From Galbibacter pacificus (lineage in GTDB: Bacteria > Bacteroidota > Bacteroidia > Flavobacteriales > Flavobacteriaceae): 64,000 nucleotides of DNA. Shown here in pieces: positions 41,649-50,377 of the stretch. Position 1 is the stretch's first letter. Every line of letters starts with the position of its first letter. The translations under genes and the position numbers were made by a program. Under the pieces are notes generated by a model that made no database searches, was not told the DNA's origin, and worked only from the letters and a program-made list of their open reading frames with translations. The stretch covers positions 186,001-250,000 of the forward strand of contig NZ_JAQSVC010000005.1 of the NCBI RefSeq assembly GCF_029603165.1, in the 5' to 3' direction.

Positions 41649-41710
41649 GTCAGTAATTATATCTTGATAAATGACAAAAAGTCAGTAAAGGTGAATTGGA
41701 ATTAAATTTG
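41649..41710 (+). promoter_or_regulatory. Candidate control region of the hsp20 gene
   Basis: GTCAGTAA occurs twice in direct orientation (41649-41656 and 41681-41688), 32 bp or about three helical turns apart, and TAAATTTG (41703-41710) matches the -7 consensus 57 nt before the start. No -33 TTG is found at the right place, so a different sigma factor or an activator site is possible. Confidence 0.35.
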
Positions 41711-41766
41711 ACTATAGCAGTTTGTACAATTATTAAAATTAAAGTTTAACTAAAAAAATATAAACA

Positions 41767-42204
41767 ATGAGCTTAGTAAGAAGAAATAACAGTTTGTTTC
41801 CAAGTTTTTTTGATGAAGTGTTAAAACCAGATTGGTTTGGCGGAATTGAAAATTTTTCATCTTCTGTACCGGCCGTAAACATTAAAGAGGAAGACAATAA
41901 GTTTTCGCTTGAAGTTGCCGCTCCGGGAATGAAGAAGGAAGATTTTAACGTAGAAATAGACAAAAATATTTTAACCGTTTCTGCGGATGTTAAAAAGGAG
42001 TCCGAAGAGAAAGACTCAAAGGAAAACGCTAGGTATTCCCGTAAGGAATTTAGCTATACCTCTTTTAAAAGAATTTTTACACTTCCGGAAACTGTAGACA
42101 GCGATAAAATAAATGCTACCTACGAAGATGGCGTGCTTGTATTGGCATTGCCAAAAAAAGAAGAAGCCTTGCCAAAACCAAAAAGGCTTATCGAGATAGC
42201 ATAA
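41767..42204 (+). CDS. Hsp20/alpha-crystallin small heat-shock protein
   Basis: 145 residues. An alpha-crystallin domain (about 40-135) contains VAAPGMKKEDFNVEIDKNILTV and the signature ATYEDGVLVLALPK. The C-terminal LIEIA includes the I-x-I motif that docks onto neighbouring subunits in the oligomer. It is an ATP-independent holdase expected to be heat-induced. Single gene with its own upstream repeats and a strong terminator. Confidence 0.95.
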   Translation: MSLVRRNNSLFPSFFDEVLKPDWFGGIENFSSSVPAVNIKEEDNKFSLEVAAPGMKKEDFNVEIDKNILTVSADVKKESEEKDSKENARYSRKEFSYTSFKRIFTLPETVDSDKINATYEDGVLVLALPKKEEALPKPKRLIEIA

Positions 42205-42251
42205 CGATAGAATGATTAGTTTTTCATAATGTTAAGTTTGGTTAGTTAGTT

Positions 42252-42284
42252 AAAAATCGCCACGGATTTCCGTGGCGATTTTTT
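42252..42284 (+). terminator. hsp20 terminator
   Basis: Arms AAAAATCGCCACGG (42252-42265) and CCGTGGCGATTTTT (42270-42283), perfect 14-bp stem with the 4-nt loop ATTT and a T-run in the right arm. Confidence 0.92.
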
Positions 42285-42328
42285 ATATAATAAATTGAAA
42301 TATTGTATTTTAGGAGAAATAAATTTTA

Positions 42329-42763
42329 ATGAGCCAAAATTATTGTATATATCACGACCTGTATATAAATACTTCTGCCAAAAATGTTTTTAAAGGCATA
42401 TCGCAACCAGATCAATTAAATAATTGGTGGACAAAAAAATGTACGGGAACTCCCAAAATGGGCGAAGTGTATAATTTTTATTTCTCAGAAGAAGACAATT
42501 GGTTCGGTGAAGTAACGGCCTGCATTCCTGCTAAATCATTAGAAATAACAATAACACAGGCCGATCTGGACTGGAACGGTACCGTTTTGGATTTTAAACT
42601 GGCAGAAGAAAAGGGAAAAGTATTACTTAGCTTTATGCATCGTATGTGGAAAACCGACAATAAACATTTTCGTATTTCTTCGTTTTGTTGGGCCATGCTT
42701 TTAAATGGGCTCAAAAACTATCTGGAAAAAGGTGTAATAGTTCCTTTTAAAAATAGGGCCTAG
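42329..42763 (+). CDS. SRPBCC/AHSA1-like protein
   Basis: 144 residues with the Aha1-C-terminal/SRPBCC pattern: HDLYINTSAKNVFKGISQPDQLNNWWTKKCTG, then YNFYFSEEDNWFGEVTAC, then a C-terminal helix with MLLNGLKNYLEKG. Cytoplasmic. These proteins bind small hydrophobic ligands or partner proteins; the specific one is unknown. Single gene, followed by a convergent operon. Confidence 0.8.
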   Translation: MSQNYCIYHDLYINTSAKNVFKGISQPDQLNNWWTKKCTGTPKMGEVYNFYFSEEDNWFGEVTACIPAKSLEITITQADLDWNGTVLDFKLAEEKGKVLLSFMHRMWKTDNKHFRISSFCWAMLLNGLKNYLEKGVIVPFKNRA

Positions 42764-42778
42764 TAATGCATGCTAATT

Positions 42779-43012
42779 TTAAGCCAGCGCCAAACAATGT
42801 ATGTTCTGGTTTTGTAATACTTCTTCAACTTCCCTTTCTGTAATGCCGCAAGATACTACCCTTAATATCTTGTCAATGTCTTCCAGGTCGAAATTTGCTT
42901 GTTTAACACCGGGATGCGTCAATAGCTTTTCCAGTACCTTGTTTATTTGTTCGGTAGAAAAAATATTGGTGGCAAAGACCAATATTTCCAGTGCGGTTCT
43001 TTTATTCATCAT
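42779..43012 (-). CDS. Small protein of unknown function, third gene of a sigma-factor operon
   Basis: 77 residues (MMNKRTALEILVFATNIF...). The pattern IDKVLEKLLTHPGVKQ-like LEKLLTHPGVKQANFDLEDIDKILRVVS followed by VEEVLQNQNIHCLALA recalls the ferredoxin-like fold of heavy-metal-associated domains, but the CxxC motif is absent. This resemblance is weak inference. It overlaps the preceding membrane-protein gene by 11 bp and ends the operon. Confidence 0.6.
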   Translation of the reverse strand: MMNKRTALEILVFATNIFSTEQINKVLEKLLTHPGVKQANFDLEDIDKILRVVSCGITEREVEEVLQNQNIHCLALA

Positions 43013-43322
43013 TGTTGGTTTTATGGTTTTTACATCTTTCCTTTAATCGTTGTTTTAACCCGTTTTCCCAGGGTTTTCCCGCGGGCCTTCCCCGTTTTCC
43101 CCTAAACCTGCCACGGTATCCTCCCCAGCCACTTCCTAAAAACAGGAGCTTGCACAAGAGCAATACGCCCAAGGTCTGCCAAAAAGTTAGGGTTGTAATT
43201 CCAAAAATAGTTGGCATGAGCCAGTTCCATAACAGCATCACTATAAAAACATACAGTGCAATTACGGCTACTTTAAAAAATATAAATCCAATAATTTTTA
43301 ATCCTTTCATATGCTTAGTCAT
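43002..43322 (-). CDS. Small membrane protein with basic tail, second gene of a sigma-factor operon
   Basis: 106 residues. Two hydrophobic helices (about 9-35 and 44-63) are followed by a Gly/Arg/Lys-rich cytoplasmic or periplasmic tail (GWGGYRGRFRGKRGRPAGKP, then LKQRLKERCKNHK). It overlaps the sigma gene by 8 bp and the next gene by 11 bp. Position suggests an anti-sigma or output protein, but no zinc-finger anti-sigma motif is seen. I do not recognise a named family. Confidence 0.7.
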   Translation of the reverse strand: MTKHMKGLKIIGFIFFKVAVIALYVFIVMLLWNWLMPTIFGITTLTFWQTLGVLLLCKLLFLGSGWGGYRGRFRGKRGRPAGKPWENGLKQRLKERCKNHKTNNDE

Positions 43323-43869
43323 TTAATTCGTTATACAATTTCTGCAATGCTATTTTTAATCGGGAAACGGCATATCGTTTGCGCGACAAAATGGTGTTAA
43401 CCGATGTTTCTTTTAGTTCGGCAATCTGTGCCATGGAAAAGCCTTCAAGCTCGTAAAGTACAAAGGCGTCCCTTTGTTCTTCGGGTAGGGTTTCCAAGGT
43501 GTTTTCGAGTACGTTGTACACTTCTTCTTTCCATAACTCATCAACTTGATCGGCCGGAGTATGCTTTTGGATCCATTCAAAAATCTCGTTGTCGTCCTCA
43601 TCGTTTTTAATCAGGTCCGAAGCTACGGTAGGCTTTTTTTTCCTTATAAAATCAATTGCTTTAAACCTTGCCGTGCTGTACAGCCACGAGGTAATTTTGT
43701 CCAGGTCTTTTATCTCTTCAAAACCTAGTATTAAATTGTAAAACACATCCTGCACTATATCCTTGGCATCCTCTCCATTGGTAATCCATTGTTTTAAAAA
43801 GTATATCAACTTTCCCTCTTCGGAAGCAGATACACGTTTTATAAAACTATTTTTCTCTTTTTGGTTCAT
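43315..43869 (-). CDS. ECF-type RNA polymerase sigma factor
   Basis: 184 residues with sigma-70 region 2 (DAKDIVQDVFYNLILGFEEI, then ITSWLYSTARFKAIDFIRKKK) and region 4 (LPEEQRDAFVLYELEGFSMAQIAELKETSVNTILSRKRYAVSRL). It heads a three-gene leftward operon whose next two genes encode unknown small proteins and overlap one another. Members of this layout respond to envelope or metal signals in other bacteria; the signal here is unknown. No classic anti-sigma gene follows. Confidence 0.9.
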   Translation of the reverse strand: MNQKEKNSFIKRVSASEEGKLIYFLKQWITNGEDAKDIVQDVFYNLILGFEEIKDLDKITSWLYSTARFKAIDFIRKKKPTVASDLIKNDEDDNEIFEWIQKHTPADQVDELWKEEVYNVLENTLETLPEEQRDAFVLYELEGFSMAQIAELKETSVNTILSRKRYAVSRLKIALQKLYNELND

Positions 43870-44126
43870 TAAGTTGGGATGCGTTATACTATATAGTCGG
43901 TTGAGAAAGGAAAATATTTTAACCGATTTCGTTTTTTTATTGTTTTTGATGAAATTTTTATGCCGAATCCAATTATTTGCTTTTAAAACTTGATGCTGAC
44001 GGTTCTAAATAGTTGTAACAGAATAATATGTAAATTTAGTAGGTTGATTACTTTTTCTTGAAATTTTTTCAAAAGAATGTCCAAAAAGGAAGAAGAAAAA
44101 TGTCTTTATAATAAACACGTTAAGTC

Positions 44127-44474
44127 ATGAAAAAATTTTTATTGCTCCTGCATGAAGACATGCAAACAATGGAGAAACTGTCTCCTAAAGAAATGGAAGA
44201 ACTTATTAATGCCCATTTTGCCTGGGTCGAAAAGTTAAAGTCAGACGGGAATTTTATATCGGGAGATGGTTTAGAATCCACGGCTACTTTTATTATGGGA
44301 AAAGAATGTATTATTAAAGACGGTCCCTTTCTTGAAACAAAGGAAATAATTGGAGGATATTATTTATTGCAAGCAGCAAGCAAAAAAGAAATGCTGGCAA
44401 TTGCCATGGAATGCCCCGGCCATTTATGGGGCGGAACAACAGAAATAAGACCCATTGCCGATTATGAATCATGA
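44127..44474 (+). CDS. YCII-related DGPF-domain protein
   Basis: 115 residues of the YCII fold with the name-giving motif in IIKDGPFLETKEIIGGYYLL and the start KFLLLLHEDMQTMEKLSPKEM. DGPF proteins are the regular genomic partners of ECF42-type sigma factors, and one follows here with an 11-bp overlap. The biochemical role is unknown; a catalytic His/Asp dyad has been suggested for the fold. Promoter not identified. Confidence 0.9.
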   Translation: MKKFLLLLHEDMQTMEKLSPKEMEELINAHFAWVEKLKSDGNFISGDGLESTATFIMGKECIIKDGPFLETKEIIGGYYLLQAASKKEMLAIAMECPGHLWGGTTEIRPIADYES

Positions 44475-45645
44475 TGATGAAATTAATATAGAAGGGAGCT
44501 ACAGGGCATACTATGGAAAATTGTACGCCTCCCTTCTTCATCATTTTGGGAAAAGCTATATCCCTATTATCGAGGATGCCATTCAAAATACCTTTTTGAA
44601 AGCTTTAAGGCAATGGAAGCATGGCCGTATTCCCGAAAATAAATTGGGCTGGTTATTTATTGTCGCTAAAAATGATTTGCTGAATCAAATAAAAAAAGAA
44701 GCTTTTCAGATAAATTATATTGAATTTGATGCCGACCAGCAGGATTATAGGCTTGAAGTACTTTATTATATTATCAAAGCCACCGATATCCCGAAAAAGG
44801 CAAAAACTCTTTTTATACTTAAAAATATATTTGGTCTGCATATAAAAGAAATAAGTGCTTCAACCTTATTGGGTGAAGAAGCCATCTATAAAAATATTCA
44901 GCGGACCAGAAAAAGACTCCAAAAGGGAGGCAGACAAAAATTTCCCGGAAGCTTTTCGGCTTTAAAGCCTTTGGAAATAGCACTTGTAACCGAGGTTTTA
45001 TATGGTGTGTTTAACATAGGATACGATGCTGTTGAGTCCAAATCATTTTTTAATTACGACGTGTGCCTAGAAGCGTATGCTTTAACAAAAACCATAAAAA
45101 ATCAGCATGCAGACGTTAGGATTAAGCATTTGTTGTCATTATTTTCCTTTCATATCGCCCGTTTTGGTTCAAGAAAGGCAAAAGGCAAAATGGTTTCTTT
45201 CTTTGATCAGGATAAAAGCCTTTGGAATCAATCGTTTATCAATGCTGGGTTTCATTATCTGGAGAAACCAGATCAATTAAATCAATATTATATTGAGGCG
45301 TTGATTGTGAGTAGCTATATGATGGAAAACAATTATGATGAAGGTTTTTGGAATAAAATGTCATCATGCTACAAATTGTTACAGAACATAACAGACTCTC
45401 CCATATTGCAATTAAATGTATGCTATTGCCTGATGCAATTGAACCAAGAAGAAGAAGCAATTAAAATCATTGAAAAGGTAGAGCCTGTGCTGAGAGGCCG
45501 CTATTATTATTTTGAATTGGTCAAAGCCAGTTTGTATAAAAAAAATAAATCAGAAATATCAAAAGAATTATTCCTGAAAGCATTGAACAATATAAGCCAG
45601 CCCGTTAGGAAACAATATATTCTTGAGCATTTTTTGCTGGAATAG
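44464..45645 (+). CDS. ECF42-type sigma factor with C-terminal helical extension
   Basis: About 393 residues from ATG 44464, which overlaps the DGPF gene. The N-terminal 170 residues are sigma region 2 and region 4 (YIPIIEDAIQNTFLKALRQWK, LGWLFIVAKNDLLNQIKKE; FILKNIFGLHIKEISASTLLGEEAIYKNIQRTRKRLQ). The remaining 220 residues form a helical, TPR-like domain (ALVTEVLYGVFNIGYDA, QLNVCYCLMQLNQEEEAI), the mark of ECF42 proteins, where the extension is thought to replace an anti-sigma factor. Co-transcribed with the DGPF protein. Confidence 0.88.
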   Translation: MNHDDEINIEGSYRAYYGKLYASLLHHFGKSYIPIIEDAIQNTFLKALRQWKHGRIPENKLGWLFIVAKNDLLNQIKKEAFQINYIEFDADQQDYRLEVLYYIIKATDIPKKAKTLFILKNIFGLHIKEISASTLLGEEAIYKNIQRTRKRLQKGGRQKFPGSFSALKPLEIALVTEVLYGVFNIGYDAVESKSFFNYDVCLEAYALTKTIKNQHADVRIKHLLSLFSFHIARFGSRKAKGKMVSFFDQDKSLWNQSFINAGFHYLEKPDQLNQYYIEALIVSSYMMENNYDEGFWNKMSSCYKLLQNITDSPILQLNVCYCLMQLNQEEEAIKIIEKVEPVLRGRYYYFELVKASLYKKNKSEISKELFLKALNNISQPVRKQYILEHFLLE

Positions 45646-45666
45646 TCTTTTTAGTTTAAAATTAAT

Positions 45667-46074
45667 TCAAGCCTCTATTAAATTAATCTGCGGATGATTT
45701 TCAATTATTTCCATAATAATATCAAAATATGTTTTGCCTTGTCCTTGTTCCAATTCAGCTAGCTTCTTCTTTATAAATACTGTATTGTAAATAGAAGGTT
45801 TTTTTAGTTTGTTTTTGTAAAACTCAATAGTAGTCTGTCTGCCTAAATCAGTTTTGTTCTTGGCTATATTTTTCCAGACAAGGTCACATGCTTCAATCGA
45901 TTTTAATTCACCAAATCCACCATAAAACAAATCGTTTAAAGCATCAAGGTTCTCTGCAATATTCCAATCCTCATTTTTCATGAATTCGCGGTTTACTTCT
46001 TTATAAAAAGAAGGAATATCAAAAATGGAATTCCCATCAATAGTAAATTTCTTAACGCTTTCCATTTTAAACAC
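45667..46074 (-). CDS. Barstar-family ribonuclease inhibitor-like protein
   Basis: About 135 residues; starts at ATG 46074 or 46065 (MESVKKFTID). The first 60 residues match the barstar fold: FTIDGNSIFDIPSFYKEVNREFMKNEDWNIAENLDALNDLFYGGFG. The C-terminal part (about 70 residues) is an extension. Barstar blocks the secreted ribonuclease barnase; no barnase-like ribonuclease gene is seen beside it. It overlaps the 3' end of uvrB by 8 bp and may be read from that transcript. Convergent with the ECF42 gene. Confidence 0.75.
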   Translation of the reverse strand: MFKMESVKKFTIDGNSIFDIPSFYKEVNREFMKNEDWNIAENLDALNDLFYGGFGELKSIEACDLVWKNIAKNKTDLGRQTTIEFYKNKLKKPSIYNTVFIKKKLAELEQGQGKTYFDIIMEIIENHPQINLIEA

Positions 46075-48058
46075 GTTCCTGCAAACTCTTTATTTCGTCG
46101 CGCAGTTTTGCAGCTTCCATAAAGTCAAGGTTTTTTGCAGCTTTTTCCATCGCTTTGCGCTTGTCCCTTATTATTTTTTCTATTTTTTCCTTCGGAAGAT
46201 ATTCCAGTTCGGGTTCGGCCGCTTTCCGGGCTGCTTCTTTTTCCAGTTGATAGGTAGAAACCGAATTTTTTGCCAAGGCACTATCCAAATTCTTATTGAG
46301 CGCTTTAGGGGTTATATTGTTTTCTTTGTTGAAGCTAATTTGCTTTTCCCGTCGGTAATTGGTTTCGTCAATGGTTTTTTGCATGCTGTTCGTAATCTTA
46401 TCAGCATACATAATTGCCTTTCCGTTCAGGTTCCTTGCGGCACGGCCTACCGTTTGGGTAAGCGATCTGGCACTTCTTAAAAAACCTTCCTTATCGGCAT
46501 CCAAAATGGCAACCAGCGAAACTTCGGGTAAATCCAATCCTTCCCTTAATAAATTTACCCCAATGAGCACATCAAACAAACCTTTGCGTAAATCTTGCAT
46601 AATCTCCACGCGCTCCAGTGTATCTACATCGCTATGGATATAGCGGCAACGTACCTGTATGCGGGTAAGGTACTTGGTAAGTTCTTCGGCCATTCTTTTT
46701 GTAAGCGTGGTTACCAAAACACGCTCGTCAACTTCAACCCTTTGTTGAATTTCTTCCACAAGGTCGTCGATCTGGTTTTCGCTGGGGCGTACTTCTATAA
46801 CGGGGTCCAACAAGCCCGTTGGCCTAATAACCTGTTCCACATAAATACCACTGCTTAATTGCAGTTCATAATCGGCGGGAGTGGCGCTTACATATAGGAC
46901 CTGATTTTGCAATGCCTCAAATTCTTCAAACTTTAAAGGTCTGTTATCCATGGCAGCAGGGAGCCTAAACCCATATTCAACCAGATTTTCTTTCCGGCTT
47001 CTATCGCCTCCATACATGGCATGTACCTGTGGAATGGTAACGTGGCTTTCGTCTACCACCATTAAGTAATCATCGGGGAAATAGTCCAGCAGGCAGAATG
47101 GCCGGGTGCCGGGCTGTCTTCCGTCAAGATAGCGGGAGTAATTTTCAATACCGCTGCAATAACCCAGTTCGCGAATCATTTCCAGGTCGAAATTGGTACG
47201 TTCTTCCAAGCGTTTTGCTTCTAAGGGTTTCCCGACTTCTTTAAAATAATCTACTTGTTTTACAAGGTCATCCTGTATTTGGTGAATGGCATTTTGCAAA
47301 ACGTCCGGTGATGTAACAAACATATTTGCCGGATAGATATTTAGCCGGTCATATTTTTCAAGAACGCGGTTTGTAGTTGGGTCGAAGGCTTCAATTTCTT
47401 CGATTTCATCCCCAAAAAAATGAATCCTAAAGGCATCGTCTGCATAACTCGGATATACATCCACTACATCGCCCTTCACCCTGAAACTTCCGTGGGTAAA
47501 TTCGGCTGTTGTTCTTGCATATAAGCTTTGTACCAAACGGTGCAACAATTTGGTGCGGGCAATTACCTGGTCCCGTTCAATAGAAATTACATTTTTTTGA
47601 AACTCAACAGGGTTTCCAATACCATACAGGCACGATACCGATGCCACCACCAGTACATCACGCCTTCCCGATAACAAGGAAGAGGTTGCGCTAAGGCGTA
47701 GCTTTTCAATTTCGTCGTTTATGGAGAGGTCCTTTTCAATATATGTACCGGTTACGGGTATGTAGGCTTCGGGCTGGTAATAATCGTAATAAGAAACAAA
47801 ATATTCTACCGCATTATCGGGGAAAAACTGTTTGAATTCTGAATACAACTGCGCCGCAAGCGTTTTGTTATGTGCCAAGACCAAGGTGGGGCGCTGTACT
47901 TCCTGAATAACGTTGGCAACCGTAAATGTTTTTCCGGAACCCGTTACCCCCAAAAGGGTTTGGTATTTGTCATGGGCCTCGATACCTTCTGATAATTGAC
48001 GGATAGCCTCGGGCTGATCCCCCATTGGTTTGTAATTTGATTTTATTTTGAATCGCAT
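46067..48058 (-). CDS. uvrB: Excinuclease ABC subunit B
   Basis: 663 residues of the nucleotide-excision-repair helicase-like subunit, which opens DNA at lesions after UvrA delivers it and recruits UvrC. Walker A is GVTGSGKTFTVANV (about residue 38 onward); the damage-probing beta-hairpin is YYDYYQPEAYIPVTGTYIEKD-like around 90-110; helicase motifs include VDESHV, ILDADKEGFLR and QTVGRAARN. The C-terminal UVR motif (KAMEKAAKNLDFMEAAKLRDEI) binds UvrC. A TAATTTTG -7-like word reads leftward at 48070-48063, only 5 bp before the start codon, hinting at a very short leader. Confidence 0.97.
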   Translation of the reverse strand: MRFKIKSNYKPMGDQPEAIRQLSEGIEAHDKYQTLLGVTGSGKTFTVANVIQEVQRPTLVLAHNKTLAAQLYSEFKQFFPDNAVEYFVSYYDYYQPEAYIPVTGTYIEKDLSINDEIEKLRLSATSSLLSGRRDVLVVASVSCLYGIGNPVEFQKNVISIERDQVIARTKLLHRLVQSLYARTTAEFTHGSFRVKGDVVDVYPSYADDAFRIHFFGDEIEEIEAFDPTTNRVLEKYDRLNIYPANMFVTSPDVLQNAIHQIQDDLVKQVDYFKEVGKPLEAKRLEERTNFDLEMIRELGYCSGIENYSRYLDGRQPGTRPFCLLDYFPDDYLMVVDESHVTIPQVHAMYGGDRSRKENLVEYGFRLPAAMDNRPLKFEEFEALQNQVLYVSATPADYELQLSSGIYVEQVIRPTGLLDPVIEVRPSENQIDDLVEEIQQRVEVDERVLVTTLTKRMAEELTKYLTRIQVRCRYIHSDVDTLERVEIMQDLRKGLFDVLIGVNLLREGLDLPEVSLVAILDADKEGFLRSARSLTQTVGRAARNLNGKAIMYADKITNSMQKTIDETNYRREKQISFNKENNITPKALNKNLDSALAKNSVSTYQLEKEAARKAAEPELEYLPKEKIEKIIRDKRKAMEKAAKNLDFMEAAKLRDEIKSLQERV

Positions 48059-48193
48059 CTTACAAAATTAGCAAATTATGAATTGGAAACAGATTGAAAA
48101 TTGTTTAATAATTAGACAATTGGAAGCCAACTTGTCAATGAAGAAATGTTTTGGCATTGACTATTTTAAATTTTTTGCCCAGCCGATGGGGGT

Positions 48194-50353
48194 TTATCTT
48201 TTTAACGTGAAATGACCTTTAAATTCGCGTCCATCTTCAAGGGTTGCAGAAAACCAATAATCAGATGACGGGAGGGGAATGCCATTGTAATTCCCGTCCC
48301 AGCCTTTACTTGAAGGACGTATTTGTTTAATGAGCTTCCCGTATCGGTCGTATATAAAAATTAGGGAATTGGCCTGAAATGTTTCATTTGTTCCGTGTAT
48401 TCTCCAATAATCATTGTAGCCATCGCCATTTGGGGTAAAAAACTTGTCATAACCAATAACCGATATTTTTTGACTTACCATGCCACAGCCATTTTTGTCG
48501 CGTACATATACCTCTATAAAACCATTTGGGACATTCTCAAACATGTTATTGTTCTGGTATGTTCCATATGGCGTGTCAAGGGCATACTCGTAATTGCCTT
48601 CCCCTTCAACCAAAACGGCAATTTTATTGTTTTCAGAAATATCTTCGACATCAACTTTTAAAATAGTGGCTATATTAGATGCTTCAATATTAAATGTTTT
48701 GCTATTGCTACATTCCTTGGTGGTTCCATAATTATTGTATACATAGCTTACTTCCAAACGGTAATTTCCAGGTTCGGTAATTTTAATGGTCTGTTGGGTT
48801 TCTATAAGTTTTTCTTGGTTGTTTTCATCAATTTTATACCATTTATAAAGGTCAAATCCGCTTGGGGCGGTTATTGGGAGACTTCCAATGTTGAGGCATA
48901 AAAGTGGAAAGGCATCGGGAAGTTTTATTTGAGGCGTTGGGTTTACGGTTAAGTCTATTTCTTCCACGCCCTGGCATTCGTTGTTCTTTTCAAGGCGTGC
49001 AAACAAGGTTGTGCTTTCGGAAATAATTTCGTCCAATGTAATTTCATTTACTTCCAAAGCGGCATCATCGCGGCTTTTATAAAGAAATACATCTAGGTTT
49101 GGGTATGCGTTTTTTTTGATAAAGGCCAAGTCGAAAGCTCCTTCCAGAACAGTATCTTCAGCATTTAAATCACAAGTAAAATATGGTGCTGCCTTTGGCA
49201 AACTGGCGGTTGTGGATTTTACAGAAAGCGTAATTTTACCTTCGGAAGTGCTTTCGCATCCGCTTGGGGCAATTGCTTTGGTATAGAGAACCTGTTGGTC
49301 TTGCCCTATATAGTTTTCGGGGTTTGCAACGGGGTTGTTGTTTGTTCTATCGGCCACGCTTTCATAATAAAGAATTTGGGTATTGCTGTTATTGGTTATT
49401 TGTTCTTTTAGCTGAGAAAGGTTGAATACCGTTTTGCCATCGGTAGAATTTGTAATATCCAAATCGCATTGCACAAAATCCATATTGTTTAGTACAGGGG
49501 TTTTATAGGATGAAAGCTCAAAATCGGTAATATCAAAACAACCGTTGGCGTTGGTAACGCGTGCATATATTTTTTGAGAAGAATTATCAAGCGTTAAGCT
49601 GTGCGAGAGTTGGTTTACTTGATCATAAGCATCGCCTTCGGTGCCGTAAAAGCTAACGTTGTTGTTGGGGTCGGGGTTTATGCTGTTTGTCATTGCCGAA
49701 AGATAGAATGTATGCATTCCGGTACTGTTGCATATCTCTTGGCCGGTTATTGCATTTGCTATGGGCGTACCGGGAAAAGGGGAGCCTTCAGTTGTGGCAG
49801 ATCCTGTCCATTCAAGGTTAAACCCGCCGCTTCCTACAGGGCGGTCGATTACAATAAAATAAGTATCGCCAACCGAGACATCCAGCCATTTTACAAAACC
49901 ATCGCCCTCTTCCCCAGGGCCTTCGCTGGTTTCGCTTGCCGTGCCGTTCATTCCGGTAAGGTTATTTGTAAGTCCGGCAGCGTTTGGATTTGTGGTCGAG
50001 CAACGTATGGACTGCCCAATATTGGTGCAATTGGCGTTGGGGCCAAACACAAAAAAATCGTAATCTACTTTAATATCGGTGTTAGTGGGTTGTAAGGTAA
50101 ATCCCAAAGTACCTGCCTGGACAATATTTATTTTTAGCCACAAACTATTGTGTTCCATGCTATTGCAGGCATTGTTGCTTATTTCCTGGACGCCGCTTCC
50201 GTTGGCATTACTGTTTATCATTCCACTGCCACATACCGTTATGGCATTTACGCAATCGTTTGGCAATGCATTGGTCTGTGCCTGCATTTCCTTGACCGAA
50301 AAGTAGAGTAGTGCCATTAAAAAACAGCTTTTGATAGTTGATGGGGCTATCAT
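48194..50353 (-). CDS. Large cell-surface protein with type B (gliding-motility) T9SS sorting domain
   Basis: 719 residues. Signal peptide to about residue 25 (LYFSVKEMQAQ). The N-terminal ~200 residues (NDCVNAITVCGSG, KWLDVSVGDTYFIVIDRP) are of a kind seen in flavobacterial adhesin-like proteins. Internal repeats follow with CDLDITNSTDGKTVFNL and CDLNAEDTVLEGAFDLAF. The last 85 residues form the gliding-motility-associated CTD: FFTPNGDGYNDYWRIHG, IFIYDRYGKLIKQI, GWDGNYNGIPLPSSDYWF. That CTD directs export by the type IX system. Likely an adhesin or surface-binding protein; the ligand is unknown. Confidence 0.88.
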   Translation of the reverse strand: MIAPSTIKSCFLMALLYFSVKEMQAQTNALPNDCVNAITVCGSGMINSNANGSGVQEISNNACNSMEHNSLWLKINIVQAGTLGFTLQPTNTDIKVDYDFFVFGPNANCTNIGQSIRCSTTNPNAAGLTNNLTGMNGTASETSEGPGEEGDGFVKWLDVSVGDTYFIVIDRPVGSGGFNLEWTGSATTEGSPFPGTPIANAITGQEICNSTGMHTFYLSAMTNSINPDPNNNVSFYGTEGDAYDQVNQLSHSLTLDNSSQKIYARVTNANGCFDITDFELSSYKTPVLNNMDFVQCDLDITNSTDGKTVFNLSQLKEQITNNSNTQILYYESVADRTNNNPVANPENYIGQDQQVLYTKAIAPSGCESTSEGKITLSVKSTTASLPKAAPYFTCDLNAEDTVLEGAFDLAFIKKNAYPNLDVFLYKSRDDAALEVNEITLDEIISESTTLFARLEKNNECQGVEEIDLTVNPTPQIKLPDAFPLLCLNIGSLPITAPSGFDLYKWYKIDENNQEKLIETQQTIKITEPGNYRLEVSYVYNNYGTTKECSNSKTFNIEASNIATILKVDVEDISENNKIAVLVEGEGNYEYALDTPYGTYQNNNMFENVPNGFIEVYVRDKNGCGMVSQKISVIGYDKFFTPNGDGYNDYWRIHGTNETFQANSLIFIYDRYGKLIKQIRPSSKGWDGNYNGIPLPSSDYWFSATLEDGREFKGHFTLKR

Positions 50354-50377
50354 TTAGTTTAGGTTGTTTTTTGTGGA

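Noticed and set aside
42779-43012. Heavy-metal-binding (HMA) protein
   Set aside because: The similarity is weak and the metal-binding CxxC is missing, so the name is not justified.
49601-50095. 164-codon open frame on the plus strand
   Set aside because: Antisense to the N-terminal part of the T9SS surface protein; no domain or start context.
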